Positions 26,586-35,601 of a DNA stretch of 64,000 bases are shown piece after piece (position 1 is the stretch's first letter; every line of letters starts with the position of its first letter). The notes under the pieces are model-generated. The model saw only the letters and a list, made by a program, of their open reading frames with translations, was not told where the DNA came from and did no database searches. This DNA is from Aureimonas fodinaquatilis (GTDB lineage Bacteria; Pseudomonadota; Alphaproteobacteria; Rhizobiales; Rhizobiaceae). The stretch spans positions 1,178,001 to 1,242,000 of the forward strand of contig NZ_VTWH01000001.1 in the NCBI RefSeq assembly GCF_008369445.1, written 5' to 3'. Position numbers and translations under genes: made by a program.

Positions 26586-28235
26586 ATGGCTCGCCAGTTC
26601 ATTTATCACATGTCCGACCTTACCAAGGCTTACGGAAACAAGAAGGTATTGGAGAATATCAATCTCTCCTTCTACCCAAACGCAAAAATCGGCATTCTCG
26701 GCCCAAACGGCGCCGGTAAATCCACGCTGCTGCGAATCATGGCGGGCACGGATAAGGAATTTACCGGTGAGGCCTGGGCGGCGGAGGGCGCAACAGTTGG
26801 CTATCTGGCCCAGGAGCCCAAGCTGGACGAGTCGCGCACGGTCGTCGAAAATGTGATGGAGGGCGTTGCTGATAAAAAGGCAATTCTGGACCGTTACAAC
26901 GAACTGATGATGAACTATTCCGACGAGACGGCGGAAGAGGGTGCCAAGCTTCAGGATATCATCGACAGCCAGAATCTCTGGGATCTGGAAAGCCAGGTCG
27001 AAATGGCGATGGATGCGCTGCGCTGCCCTCCGGGTGATGCGCTTGTGGCCCCGCTGTCGGGCGGTGAAAAGCGGCGCGTTGCGCTTTGCCAGCTTCTTCT
27101 GGCCAAGCCGGACATTCTGCTGCTGGACGAGCCGACCAACCATCTGGACGCCGAAACCATAGCCTGGCTGGAAAAGCACCTGCGTGAATATGAAGGCTCT
27201 GTCCTCATGATCACGCACGATCGCTACTTCCTGGACAATGTCACCGGCTGGATTCTGGAGCTCGATCGTGGGCGGGGTGTGCCTTACGAGGGCAACTATT
27301 CGACCTACCTTGAAAAGAAGTCCAAGCGGATGGAGCAGGAAGGGCGTGAGTCCGACAGCCGAATGCGCGCCCTGAGCCGTGAGCGGGAGTGGATGCAGCA
27401 GGGGCCAAAAGCCCGGCAGTCCAAGTCCAAGGCCCGCATCAAAGCCTATAATGAGTTGGTTGAGCTGGCCGAAAATCGTCGCCCGGCAGATGGCAAGATT
27501 GTTATTCCGACTGGTGAACGGTTGGGCAACCGGGTCATCGAGATTGAGAATCTGACCAAGAGCTACGGCGACCGGGTTCTGATCGAGAATCTTTCGTTCA
27601 AGCTGCCAGCAGGTGGAATTGTCGGGATTATCGGGCCGAACGGCGCGGGTAAATCCACCCTGTTTCGCATGCTGACGGGTCAGGAAACAGCCGACTCGGG
27701 CGAAATCAAAATCGGTGAGACAGTGGATCTCGGCTATGTTGACCAGAGCCGTGACGACCTTGATGCAGATAAAAACGTCTGGGAAGAAATCACCGGCGCT
27801 GTCGATATTATGAAGCTGGGCAAATACGAAATGAACTCCCGCGCTTACGTTGGGAACTTCAATTTCAAGGGTCCGGACCAGCAGCAGAAGGTTGGCACTC
27901 TTTCGGGTGGTCAGCGCAACCGCGTGCACCTGGCCAAAATGCTCAAATCAGGTTCCAATGTCATCCTGCTGGACGAACCGACCAACGATCTGGACACGGA
28001 AACGCTGGCAGCACTGGAAGACGCGTTGGAAGAATATGCGGGCTGCGCAGTGGTCATCAGCCACGATCGCATGTTCCTGGACCGGCTTGCCACCCACATT
28101 CTGGCATTCGAAGGTGACAGCCATGTCGAGTGGTTCGAGGGCAACTTCGAAGATTATGAGCAGGACAAGATCCGTCGCCTTGGTCCGGAATCGGTTAATC
28201 CCAAGCGCCCGACCTACAAGCGCTTGACCCGCTGA
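26586..28235 (+). CDS. ettA: ABC-F protein EttA (energy-dependent translational throttle)
   Basis: 549 aa with two ABC domains and no membrane part. Domain 1 has Walker A GPNGAGKST (about 39), the signature LSGGEKRRV, and Walker B LLLDEPTNHLD. Domain 2 has GPNGAGKST near 350, LSGGQRNRV and ILLDEPTNDLD. The linker between them is charged (SKRMEQEGRESDSRMR region). Length and the HIL-FEGDSHVEWFEGNFEDYE end match EttA, which binds the ribosomal E site and gates translation according to the ATP/ADP ratio. A GC-rich hairpin follows the stop. Confidence 0.94.
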   Translation: MARQFIYHMSDLTKAYGNKKVLENINLSFYPNAKIGILGPNGAGKSTLLRIMAGTDKEFTGEAWAAEGATVGYLAQEPKLDESRTVVENVMEGVADKKAILDRYNELMMNYSDETAEEGAKLQDIIDSQNLWDLESQVEMAMDALRCPPGDALVAPLSGGEKRRVALCQLLLAKPDILLLDEPTNHLDAETIAWLEKHLREYEGSVLMITHDRYFLDNVTGWILELDRGRGVPYEGNYSTYLEKKSKRMEQEGRESDSRMRALSREREWMQQGPKARQSKSKARIKAYNELVELAENRRPADGKIVIPTGERLGNRVIEIENLTKSYGDRVLIENLSFKLPAGGIVGIIGPNGAGKSTLFRMLTGQETADSGEIKIGETVDLGYVDQSRDDLDADKNVWEEITGAVDIMKLGKYEMNSRAYVGNFNFKGPDQQQKVGTLSGGQRNRVHLAKMLKSGSNVILLDEPTNDLDTETLAALEDALEEYAGCAVVISHDRMFLDRLATHILAFEGDSHVEWFEGNFEDYEQDKIRRLGPESVNPKRPTYKRLTR

Positions 28236-28242
28236 TGCATCT

Positions 28243-28273
28243 GGCGGCCCGGAAAACAATGCTCCGGGCCGCC
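28243..28273 (+). terminator. Hairpin after ettA
   Basis: Perfect 11-bp stem GGCGGCCCGGA / TCCGGGCCGCC (28243-28253 and 28263-28273) with a 9-base loop, starting 7 bases after the ettA stop. The downstream T-run is poor, so termination efficiency is uncertain. The rest of the gap to 28395 shows no gene. Confidence 0.6.
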
Positions 28274-28395
28274 GCTAGCCTGGCTTTCATTTCACTCATC
28301 TTCAGATTTCAAAAATTTAATTCAGTTATTTTCTCGAAGAGCACTGTCTTGCCGCTACTTGTTCATGCAAGCAGTGCACCCAAACGGGAAATTTT

Positions 28396-29874
28396 ATGAA
28401 CCGGCTTGATTTCGCCCAGTTGTTTGCAGCCCTTCCATCGCCGCATCTGGTATTGGATACAAATATGCGGGTTGCCGCGGCAAATCCTGCTTACGAGGCA
28501 GCAACGGGCAGATCATCGACAGACTTGGCCGGAATGGATTTTTTTGAGGCGTTTCCCGGGCGGGGAGCAGCCGTTCGGCAGATCAGAAACTCATTTCTGA
28601 CCGTTGTTTCCACCGGCCAGCCAGACCGGATACACAGCATTCTCTACCCGATTGCAGAGGCCGGTGAACCGCGCATGGAAGCCGCCGAGCGTTATTGGCG
28701 CGTGGTGCATACGCCGCTTTTCGATGCGGCGGGACAGCTCGCTTTCGTGCTGCACAGCGTAACTGACCTGACAGAAATAACGCATCTGCGGGCCGCGGTC
28801 ACTGTGCCATTCAGCAATCTGTTGCCCGATGCCGATGCTCGGCCAGATGATGCGCTGCTTGGGTCTGGCGGAGTTGAACGGCGCAAAGATGCGGACTTTC
28901 GGCGGTATTTCCAGCAGGCACCGGCCATGGTTGCGGCATTTCAGGGTGCCTCCCATGTCTTCACCTTCGCCAACGACACTCTGGTGAAATATCTTGCCGG
29001 GCGCGAGCTTGTCGGGCGCACTCTGGCACAGGCTATTCCCGAGCTGACAAGCATGGGGCTGGAGGCCGAGTTCAACCGGGTTTATCAAACCGGGCAGCCA
29101 TTTCACATTGGCGGTTTGAACATCCCATTGCAATTGAGTGAGGACGGCAGCCACGTCGACCGGTATGTCGATATTTCGCTGCATCCCATTCGCGATTCAA
29201 CCGGTGAAATCATCGGCACCTTTGGTCAGGCCACAGACCAGACAGATGCCATACAGGCATCCCGCCGGCAGCGCCTTCTGCTGGATGAGTTGAACCACAG
29301 GGTCAAGAACACTCTTTCTGCGGTTCAGTCGATCGGACGGCAATGCCTGTTTGGTGGTAAACCGCCGGAGGAGGCTCGCAGGAATTTTGACTCCCGCATA
29401 CGTGCACTATCGATCGCGCATGATGTGCTGAGCGAGCGTTACTGGCAGCAGGTAGAGTTTCAAGTCGTGGTTGAACGGGAACTGTCGGCCTTCAACAGCA
29501 ACTCTATTGTGCTGGACGGACCGAAAATTCTGCTGGACCCTAATGAGGCAATAGCGATTGCGCTGATATTTCACGAGTTGGGAGCAAATGCGGCAAAATA
29601 TGGATCGCTGGCGCAACCAAATGGCAGTCTGCACGTTGTATGGAGCGAGGATAAGGCAGTTCCAAACCGCTTGAACGTTGAGTGGCGTGAAACTGGAGGC
29701 CTTGAACAGAACGTCAGTGCGGAGCCGGGCTTCGGTCTCCGCATGCTTCGGCGAATTGTTGAGGGTGAATTGAGTGGTCAGGTCGATTTCGAATTTAATG
29801 CGGCAGGATTTACCTGTTTGATGAATTTTTTAATAGAACAGCAGGCGAGAAAACCCGATGGCTCAGTTGGATGA
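28396..29874 (+). CDS. HWE-family sensor histidine kinase with PAS domains
   Basis: 492 aa, no membrane segment. Residues ~8-140 and ~170-285 look like two PAS domains (LVLDTNMRVAAANPAYEAATG; FQQAPAMVAAFQGASHVFTFAND). The kinase core starts with LLDELNHRVKNTL, in which His301 is the likely phosphorylated residue. The N-box is HELGANAAKYG, then the NVEWRE element that names the HWE family, and a GFGLRML G-box. Such cytoplasmic kinases are common in alphaproteobacteria and often sense light or redox state. I cannot see the flavin-binding Cys motif of LOV domains. It overlaps the response-regulator gene by 17 bases. Confidence 0.88.
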   Translation: MNRLDFAQLFAALPSPHLVLDTNMRVAAANPAYEAATGRSSTDLAGMDFFEAFPGRGAAVRQIRNSFLTVVSTGQPDRIHSILYPIAEAGEPRMEAAERYWRVVHTPLFDAAGQLAFVLHSVTDLTEITHLRAAVTVPFSNLLPDADARPDDALLGSGGVERRKDADFRRYFQQAPAMVAAFQGASHVFTFANDTLVKYLAGRELVGRTLAQAIPELTSMGLEAEFNRVYQTGQPFHIGGLNIPLQLSEDGSHVDRYVDISLHPIRDSTGEIIGTFGQATDQTDAIQASRRQRLLLDELNHRVKNTLSAVQSIGRQCLFGGKPPEEARRNFDSRIRALSIAHDVLSERYWQQVEFQVVVERELSAFNSNSIVLDGPKILLDPNEAIAIALIFHELGANAAKYGSLAQPNGSLHVVWSEDKAVPNRLNVEWRETGGLEQNVSAEPGFGLRMLRRIVEGELSGQVDFEFNAAGFTCLMNFLIEQQARKPDGSVG

Positions 29875-30313
29875 CGAAGCACACAGTTCTGGTCTGCGGG
29901 TCTTTATTGTAGAAGATGAAACGCTTGTCGCCATGCAGTTGGAAGACATGCTTTTTGATCTGGGGTGCGAGGTTGTAGGTCTGGCAATGCGCTTGCAGCG
30001 AGCCTGCGATATGGTTCAGGAGGTTGGGCCAATCAGCGTTGCGGTTCTTGATGTGAACATCAATGGCGAAAAAGTTTTTCCGGTCGCGCAATATCTCAGA
30101 GGCAAGGGTGTGCCGCTCGTATTTACGACCGGCTACGGTCGCTCGGGACTGGAAGGTGCCTGGGACGAATGGCCGGTCCTTTCCAAGCCTTACACGATGG
30201 AGCAATTGTCGGATGCCATGCAGGAAGCGGTGTCTGTCAATCTTTCGGGCCTGTCTGGCGGATCGGACACACCCGTTCAGAAAATCGGCAGTAGCCACGC
30301 AAGTCATATATAA
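29858..30313 (+). CDS. Single-domain response regulator
   Basis: 151 aa, a receiver domain only (residues ~13-130). The acidic pocket is VEDE, the phosphorylated residue is Asp65 in VAVLDVNING, and the conserved Lys is in LSKPYT. The Ser- and Gly-rich tail of ~20 residues has no DNA-binding domain. It overlaps the HWE kinase gene and is presumably its phosphoryl acceptor. Output must be by protein contact, as in CheY- or FixJ-less systems. It ends 77 bases before the giant surface protein gene. Confidence 0.88.
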   Translation: MAQLDDEAHSSGLRVFIVEDETLVAMQLEDMLFDLGCEVVGLAMRLQRACDMVQEVGPISVAVLDVNINGEKVFPVAQYLRGKGVPLVFTTGYGRSGLEGAWDEWPVLSKPYTMEQLSDAMQEAVSVNLSGLSGGSDTPVQKIGSSHASHI

Positions 30314-30328
30314 AACATATAAAATTGT

Positions 30329-30358
30329 TTGACTGATAGATCATTGCTTGAATAATGC
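30329..30358 (+). promoter_or_regulatory. Candidate promoter of the 1302-aa protein gene
   Basis: TTGACT (30329-30334) and TAATGC (30353-30358) with an 18-base spacer, 33 bases before the start codon at 30391. This would let the gene be expressed apart from the kinase/regulator pair. Confidence 0.35.
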
Positions 30359-30360
30359 TC

Positions 30361-30384
30361 CCTAAGATTTTTAAAGCTTAGGAG
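30361..30384 (+). promoter_or_regulatory. Hairpin over the ribosome binding site
   Basis: CCTAAG (30361-30366) pairs with CTTAGG (30377-30382), with further TTT/AAA pairing inside. The Shine-Dalgarno AGGAG (30380-30384) begins in the 3' arm, so folding would hide it. Confidence 0.4.
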
Positions 30385-30390
30385 CTGATT

Positions 30391-33300
30391 ATGGTCGGAG
30401 CGTCAAACACCGCGGCAAATGCCGCTGGGCAGCTTTCGTCAACCAGCCGCGATACATATTACCTGACTGATGGAAATGTGCGGATCCCTGTCGAGCCCGG
30501 TCAGAAGGTGACCGTCAAGCCACAGGCGGGGCAACGCTTTCGTCTGGTCAAACGGCCGCCCTATATGGTCGATGAGAATGTCGGTGAGGTGGTGGCCGTT
30601 GCAACTGAAGCCGGGGATGCCGCTGATCTGGTCCTGATGGCCGATAATGGTGGCCAGGTTGTTCTGGACGGATTTTACAGCACAAATGCCTTTGTGGAAC
30701 TGGCTGGAAAAGATGGCGGCGTGTTCGTTATTGACCGCACAACGTCGGCAATTCAAATCGGGGCCGATGGCAGCCGCCTCATTCATTTTTCCGGTGATTG
30801 GAGCGCGCTGCAGGGTCTGTCCAGCAGCTTCGCCGCGCAATACGAAGTTCTGAGCGGGGCTTTTCTGCTGCAGGGTATTTCGGTGCCGCCCAGCCTTGGC
30901 TGGCTTGCAGGCCTAGGTGCCGCTGGGGGTGCGGTTGGTGCTGCACTGGGTGGTTCCAGCTCCAGAGGTGCAGACTCTGCCACAGACGATGGCGATGATG
31001 ACGCGGTTCAGGTTGCGCCGACAATTGTGTTTGGCACCGGTGTGGGTGAGCGGACATCAGAATCTTCGGCAATGCAGTCCGGCGGTGCGGTGCGCGTGAC
31101 CGGCGGCTTTGGTGAAACAGTCACGGTTGTTTTTCAGGGCAAGGAAGCTGTGACAAAATCCTTTACCAGCTATGGCACGGCGCAGGCTGTGCGGCTGACA
31201 GAGGATGATCTGGAAAAGCTGGGCGAGGGGACGGTAACGGTAACTGCCACGGGCCGTACCATGGCTGGCAAAGCTGGGCCTGCTGCAACAACCAGCTTTG
31301 TACTGGATCTGGCGCCGGAAGCGCCAGTTCTTGAACTGATATCCAATATTGAAAATGGCGCCACCCGTACCGAAGCTTTGCAGGAAACCGGCGTCATGCG
31401 GGTATTTGCAGAGGCCGGGTCTACCGTTTCTGTCATCATTGTTGGTCAGAACGGCACAGTGTTGAAAACTGTTCTGGTTGGCAGTGAACCCGGGCTGGTA
31501 AAGCTGACTGAGGATGATCTGGAGCGACTGGGCGATGGCCCGGTGGATGTTTCCGCTACGGCAACCGATGCTGTGGGCAACCGCAGTGACATTGGCGAAA
31601 TCGCTTTCAACATCGACACAAGTGAAAATGCGCCGGATCTGTCGCTGGGCAACGACCTGTCAGGAGGCGGAACAGCCGCGGAAGTGCTTGCTCATGTGGT
31701 GGCTGTCTCAACCGACACGCAGGCTTCAATTACTGTGACATTCACGCGTGGGTCCAACAGCGTTGTCAAAACCGTCGAGAACGGCTTTGAGGGTCAGCAT
31801 ATTGCTTTGACAAATGAGGATATCGCAGCGCTGGGCGATGGCACGGTGCAAATATCCGCAATTGCCTCTGATGCTGCCGGCAATGTCAGCACTGCTGCAA
31901 CGTCCTCTTTTGTGCTGGACACGGTTGCACCGGAATTCACCACGCAAACACTGACTGCCAAACTCGTGGCCAGTGCCAACATTGTTCTGACATTCAGCGA
32001 GTCCATCATCGCCGGAAGCGGGATGATTACACTGACGTCCGGATCGCAGACACTGACATTTGTGGCAAGCGACACAAGTCAGGTCACGATCAGCGGCGAC
32101 CGGTTGACCATCAATCCGACAAGCGACCTGATTGCTGGAGTGCGCTATGAGGTGACGATCGGTGCCGATGCCGTAAGAGACGTTGCGGGCAACGAATTTG
32201 CCGGGCTGGCACAAGGCGTTTGGGGCTTCGATACCCAGCCGGCGCCAATCTATCTGACAGACATTGCCAACGGCATTGGCGGCTTTGCCATAACCGGCTC
32301 TGCAGGACATAACAGCGGCTACAGCGTAGCGGGCGTCGGAGATTTTAACGGCGATGGGCTGAGCGATATTCTTATCGGCGCGCCTGGAGGAACCGGGACG
32401 CTTGGGCGTTCATATATCGTCTGGGGCAAAGCCAACAACAATGCAGTGACTGCTGGCGACCTTTCTGGCGGTCAGGGCGGTATTGTGCTGATGGGCGAAA
32501 ATGTTGGCGATATGACTGGCCAGTCCGTCGCCTTTGCCGGAGATGTGAATGGCGATGGTTATGACGATGTGATCATCGGCGCATCCGAATACAACGGAAA
32601 AGCCGGCATGGTTTATGTTGCCTTCGGCGGCAGCTCGAACTCGACGATCGAGATGAAGGATTTCGGCACCAACAGTCGGGGCTTTTACATTTCGAGCTCA
32701 GAGGCCAACGGGCTGGTCGGCTACAGTGTTGCCGGCGCAGGCGACGTTAACGGCGATGGTTATCTGGATATACTGGTTGGCGCAAATGGCACCAGCAGCG
32801 GAAGAGGCCGCAGCTACATCGTGTTCGGCAAGAGCAATCTGGACACGGTGAGTCTGGAAGATGTTGCTCTTGGCAATGGCGGCTTTGTGATTGATGGGGA
32901 AACTGCCGGCAATGGATCGGGCTTTGCCGGTGACGGGCTTGGCTACAGCGTGTCGGCTGGCGGAGATATCAATGGCGACGGTTATGCAGATCTGTTGATT
33001 GGTGCGCCGGGTTACTCAGATCAGCAGGGCCGTTCTTACGTCATGTTTGGTCGTGCCAGCCCAACCAGTACGCTGGCAGCAGACCTGGCAGCTGGTGCGG
33101 GCGGCTTTGCGATTATTGGTGAAAGCGGCGACTATGGCAGCGGCCACACAGTCGCCTATGCCGGCGATGTCAATGGCGATGGTTTTGCTGATATTGTGGT
33201 GACTGCACCTGCATATGGTGCTTTTGCCGGTCGGTCATATGTCGTGTTTGGCAAAACGTCCAACATGAACATTGACCTGGCTGATGTGGCGGCTGGCACG

Positions 33301-34299
33301 GGCGGGTTTGTCATTACCCGCACTGATGACTTGTCATATGCAGGCTTTAGCGTCTCCGTGGCAGGTGATGTCAACGGAGACGGTTTTTCGGATTTGCTGA
33401 TTGGTGCCTTTGGTGATGGGAAAGATACCAATACCGGCAAAGGCATGACCTATGTCGTCTTCGGAAAAACTGACAATTCTGCGGTGGAGTTGGAAACGAT
33501 TGCCGCGGGAGAGGGCGGGTTCGCCATTATTGGTGAAGTTTCCGGAGACCACAGCGGATTTGCAGTTGCCGCTGGTGGCGATGTCAACGGCGATGGTTTT
33601 GCAGATCTGGTGGTAACAGCCAAGGATGCTGTCGGCGGCGCCGGGCGCACCTACGTTATTTTTGGCAACACCACAGGCGCGTTTAACGCCACTCATGTTA
33701 CCGAAACCGGAACGGATGCTGCTGACAGCCTAACTGACGGTGGCAATTCCAGAACCATTGTGGCGGGAGCTGGTAACGACAGTGTTCAACTGACGGGTGC
33801 AAGCATAGCCTATGGTGGACTGGGAGATGACAATTTCATCATTGGGGAAGCCATGCGCGCAGCTCTGGGTGATACGGTTAGCGGCGGACGGTTAGCACGC
33901 ATTGATGGTGGCGCTGGCAACGACACGATCACACTGCAGGGCTCCGGTATGGTGTTGGATTTGACCCAACTTGCTTTCCAGGGGCAGGAAAATCCAAATG
34001 GCGGCAGCCGTATCAGCAGCATAGAGAAAATCGATCTTACCGGTTCCGGAGACAACATGCTGATTCTGGATGCGCAAAGCCTTCGCAGTATGGTTGGCAA
34101 TGATAGCGCCGGCACTAAGACGCTGTTTGTTGATGGCAACTCCGGCGATATGGTTGATTTCAGCAATGATGCATTGTGGTCTGTCGGCATGTCGCAAGAG
34201 GACGTCGGCGGGACAATGTATAATGTGATCACCAGCACCACGATGCCGGCAGTTGTCTACCTTGAAGCCGGCGTTACTAGCACCGTATTGCTTGGCTGA
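30391..34299 (+). CDS. Large surface or secreted protein: Bap-like prefix, Ig-like repeats, 7 FG-GAP repeats, RTX motifs
   Basis: 1302 aa with no classical signal peptide. Residues ~20-160 resemble the prefix domain of Bap-type adhesins. A Gly/Ala-rich hydrophobic stretch lies near 168-190. Three Ig-like repeats (~206-510) each contain an LTEDDLE-LG-G-V-V-A motif and end in DAVGN or DAAGN. Residues ~511-615 are a Big_5/SwmB-like domain (LTFSESI; VRDVAGN). Seven FG-GAP repeats (~625-1095) each carry a GDxNGDGxxD calcium loop, enough for one seven-bladed integrin-type propeller. Residues ~1110-1190 have GAGND, GGLGDDNF and GGAGNDT repeats typical of type I secreted proteins. It is probably exported by a type I system (not in the window) and involved in adhesion or biofilm. 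Confidence 0.8.
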   Translation: MVGASNTAANAAGQLSSTSRDTYYLTDGNVRIPVEPGQKVTVKPQAGQRFRLVKRPPYMVDENVGEVVAVATEAGDAADLVLMADNGGQVVLDGFYSTNAFVELAGKDGGVFVIDRTTSAIQIGADGSRLIHFSGDWSALQGLSSSFAAQYEVLSGAFLLQGISVPPSLGWLAGLGAAGGAVGAALGGSSSRGADSATDDGDDDAVQVAPTIVFGTGVGERTSESSAMQSGGAVRVTGGFGETVTVVFQGKEAVTKSFTSYGTAQAVRLTEDDLEKLGEGTVTVTATGRTMAGKAGPAATTSFVLDLAPEAPVLELISNIENGATRTEALQETGVMRVFAEAGSTVSVIIVGQNGTVLKTVLVGSEPGLVKLTEDDLERLGDGPVDVSATATDAVGNRSDIGEIAFNIDTSENAPDLSLGNDLSGGGTAAEVLAHVVAVSTDTQASITVTFTRGSNSVVKTVENGFEGQHIALTNEDIAALGDGTVQISAIASDAAGNVSTAATSSFVLDTVAPEFTTQTLTAKLVASANIVLTFSESIIAGSGMITLTSGSQTLTFVASDTSQVTISGDRLTINPTSDLIAGVRYEVTIGADAVRDVAGNEFAGLAQGVWGFDTQPAPIYLTDIANGIGGFAITGSAGHNSGYSVAGVGDFNGDGLSDILIGAPGGTGTLGRSYIVWGKANNNAVTAGDLSGGQGGIVLMGENVGDMTGQSVAFAGDVNGDGYDDVIIGASEYNGKAGMVYVAFGGSSNSTIEMKDFGTNSRGFYISSSEANGLVGYSVAGAGDVNGDGYLDILVGANGTSSGRGRSYIVFGKSNLDTVSLEDVALGNGGFVIDGETAGNGSGFAGDGLGYSVSAGGDINGDGYADLLIGAPGYSDQQGRSYVMFGRASPTSTLAADLAAGAGGFAIIGESGDYGSGHTVAYAGDVNGDGFADIVVTAPAYGAFAGRSYVVFGKTSNMNIDLADVAAGTGGFVITRTDDLSYAGFSVSVAGDVNGDGFSDLLIGAFGDGKDTNTGKGMTYVVFGKTDNSAVELETIAAGEGGFAIIGEVSGDHSGFAVAAGGDVNGDGFADLVVTAKDAVGGAGRTYVIFGNTTGAFNATHVTETGTDAADSLTDGGNSRTIVAGAGNDSVQLTGASIAYGGLGDDNFIIGEAMRAALGDTVSGGRLARIDGGAGNDTITLQGSGMVLDLTQLAFQGQENPNGGSRISSIEKIDLTGSGDNMLILDAQSLRSMVGNDSAGTKTLFVDGNSGDMVDFSNDALWSVGMSQEDVGGTMYNVITSTTMPAVVYLEAGVTSTVLLG

Positions 34300-34334
34300 T
34301 CCGGTCGTCGCGCTGTTTGCAATGTCAATTTTCC

Positions 34335-34370
34335 GTGCCGTGCGTCCGATATGGCGCACGGCACAGTTTT
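34335..34370 (+). terminator. Rho-independent terminator after the 1302-aa protein gene
   Basis: Perfect 10-bp stem GTGCCGTGCG / CGCACGGCAC (34335-34344, 34355-34364), 10-base loop, followed by AGTTTT. It begins 35 bases after the stop codon. Confidence 0.8.
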
Positions 34371-34408
34371 AACTTCAGCCTGCATGCTTTACAGGGGTGA
34401 TTTCACAG

Positions 34409-34508
34409 GAGCGTTCAGGTGATGTCTCATTCATCCGAACGCTCTTACTCTTCGTTTTTGCCGCATTGTCCTGGCGTTGAAAACAGTGCCGTTTCAACAG
34501 GACATGCT
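34409..34508 (+). repeat. Dispersed repeat copy 5 (A then B)
   Basis: Hairpin A has perfect 8-bp arms GAGCGTTC (34409-34416) and GAACGCTC (34437-34444). Hairpin B runs GCATTGTCCTGGCGTTGAAA to CAGGACATGC (34463-34508) with inner arms CGTTGAAA and TTTCAAC. It lies between the terminator of the large protein gene and dedA. Confidence 0.8.
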
Positions 34509-34561
34509 CTGAAGCAATTGGCGCTTCACAACATGCGAATGCGCCAAAAGGAAAAGCCCCG

Positions 34562-35188
34562 ATGGATGAGTTCGTTCGAAGCCTGATGGAAAATTACGGT
34601 GCGTTCGGCATCGGACTTCTGATGTTTCTGGAGAATATCTTTCCGCCTATCCCGTCGGAAATCATCATGCCTTTGGCTGGCTATCAGGCCGCAATGGGGC
34701 AGATGTCCATCATCACTGTCATCTTTGCCGGCACTGTTGGCACTGTGCTCGGCATTCTGCCCTGGTACTATCTTGGGTATTTCTTTGGCGAAGATCGCAT
34801 TATCCGGCTTTCAGACAAATTTGGCCGGTGGATGACTATGTCGGCGTCTGATGTGCGAGCGGCTGATCGCTGGTTTCGCCGCTACGGCTACTGGGCCGTT
34901 TTCCTCGGCAGGCTGGTGCCCACTGTCCGCACCCTTATTTCCGTACCTGCCGGGCTTGCGCAAATGCCAATGCCAGCCTTTCTCTTGTTCTCGACCATCG
35001 GCAGTTTGATCTGGACGTCATTTCTGGCATTTTCCGGCTACATCATGGGCCAGAATTACGAGCTGATAGATGGTTATGTCGGGCCGGTTTCCAATATTGT
35101 CGTTATCGGCATTGTGCTGCTTTACATTTACCGAGTGGCGACCTTCAAGCCGGAAAACCGCAGGCCAAAAGCAAAAGCCGACCTGTAA
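34562..35188 (+). CDS. DedA-family inner-membrane protein
   Basis: 208 aa with about five hydrophobic segments (15-35, 48-70, 110-130, 135-160, 170-190). The FLENIFPPIPSEIIMPLAG segment and the FLGRLVPTVRTLISVPAG motif contain the conserved acidic, arginine and proline residues of DedA proteins. Members are lipid scramblases or flippases; undecaprenyl-phosphate and phosphatidylethanolamine are known substrates of different subgroups. The C-terminus is basic and cytoplasmic. Which lipid this one carries is not visible, though the cell-wall genes downstream would suit undecaprenyl phosphate. Confidence 0.88.
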   Translation: MDEFVRSLMENYGAFGIGLLMFLENIFPPIPSEIIMPLAGYQAAMGQMSIITVIFAGTVGTVLGILPWYYLGYFFGEDRIIRLSDKFGRWMTMSASDVRAADRWFRRYGYWAVFLGRLVPTVRTLISVPAGLAQMPMPAFLLFSTIGSLIWTSFLAFSGYIMGQNYELIDGYVGPVSNIVVIGIVLLYIYRVATFKPENRRPKAKADL

Positions 35189-35199
35189 CAGGGCGGCAG

Positions 35200-35529
35200 T
35201 CACTCATCGGCTTCATCGGCCGCCTGATGCTCCGGCTGGGACGTCAGGTGGCGGGTTGCACCCCAATCGTCCAGCACTTCGTTAATTCCATCCAGCACAA
35301 AGAACAGGGCCTCGTCCCTGCCATAACCCTCGTCCCGCAGCGTATCGTAATCCGTGTGCTGATGGCGAATATGAGCTATGGCCGCCAACCATAGAGCCTG
35401 GGCTGGCGGCATGTCGCGCAGGTGCGGGGCTTTTGCAGCTTCCCGAATGGCCTCCGCATCATAAAATGGCACACGCGGAATGGTGAGGGTGAGCGCCCGG
35501 TCGATAGCCTTCTGTCTGTTTGTTGCCAT
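35200..35529 (-). CDS. Small conserved protein, DUF2293-like
   Basis: 109 aa, soluble. It has the pattern IPRVPFYDAEAI, then AIAHIRHQHTDYDTLRDEGYGRDEA and a FVLDGINEVLDDWG end, which I associate with DUF2293. The match is from memory of the family, so it is tentative. Function is not known. It is convergent with dedA and divergent from the ArsR-methyltransferase gene, sharing the 35530-35601 promoter region with it. Confidence 0.65.
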   Translation of the reverse strand: MATNRQKAIDRALTLTIPRVPFYDAEAIREAAKAPHLRDMPPAQALWLAAIAHIRHQHTDYDTLRDEGYGRDEALFFVLDGINEVLDDWGATRHLTSQPEHQAADEADE

Positions 35530-35566
35530 TTCAATGGACCTTGCTCAAACCAGTCGCGTCATATAA

Positions 35567-35580
35567 ACATATCCTTATGT
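35567..35580. promoter_or_regulatory. Inverted repeat, possible ArsR-type operator
   Basis: ACATA-TCCT-TATGT is a perfect 5-4-5 inverted repeat in the 72-base gap between the divergent DUF2293-like and ArsR-methyltransferase genes. It lies 21 bases before the GTG start of the latter. Autoregulation is inferred from position only. Confidence 0.35.
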
Positions 35581-35601
35581 CTATCTTATTCGCGGTGAAT
35601 C

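Noticed and set aside
26535-27929. 464-codon minus-strand frame opposite ettA
   Set aside because: ettA on the plus strand has two full sets of ABC motifs. The antisense frame has no recognisable motif and no ribosome site.
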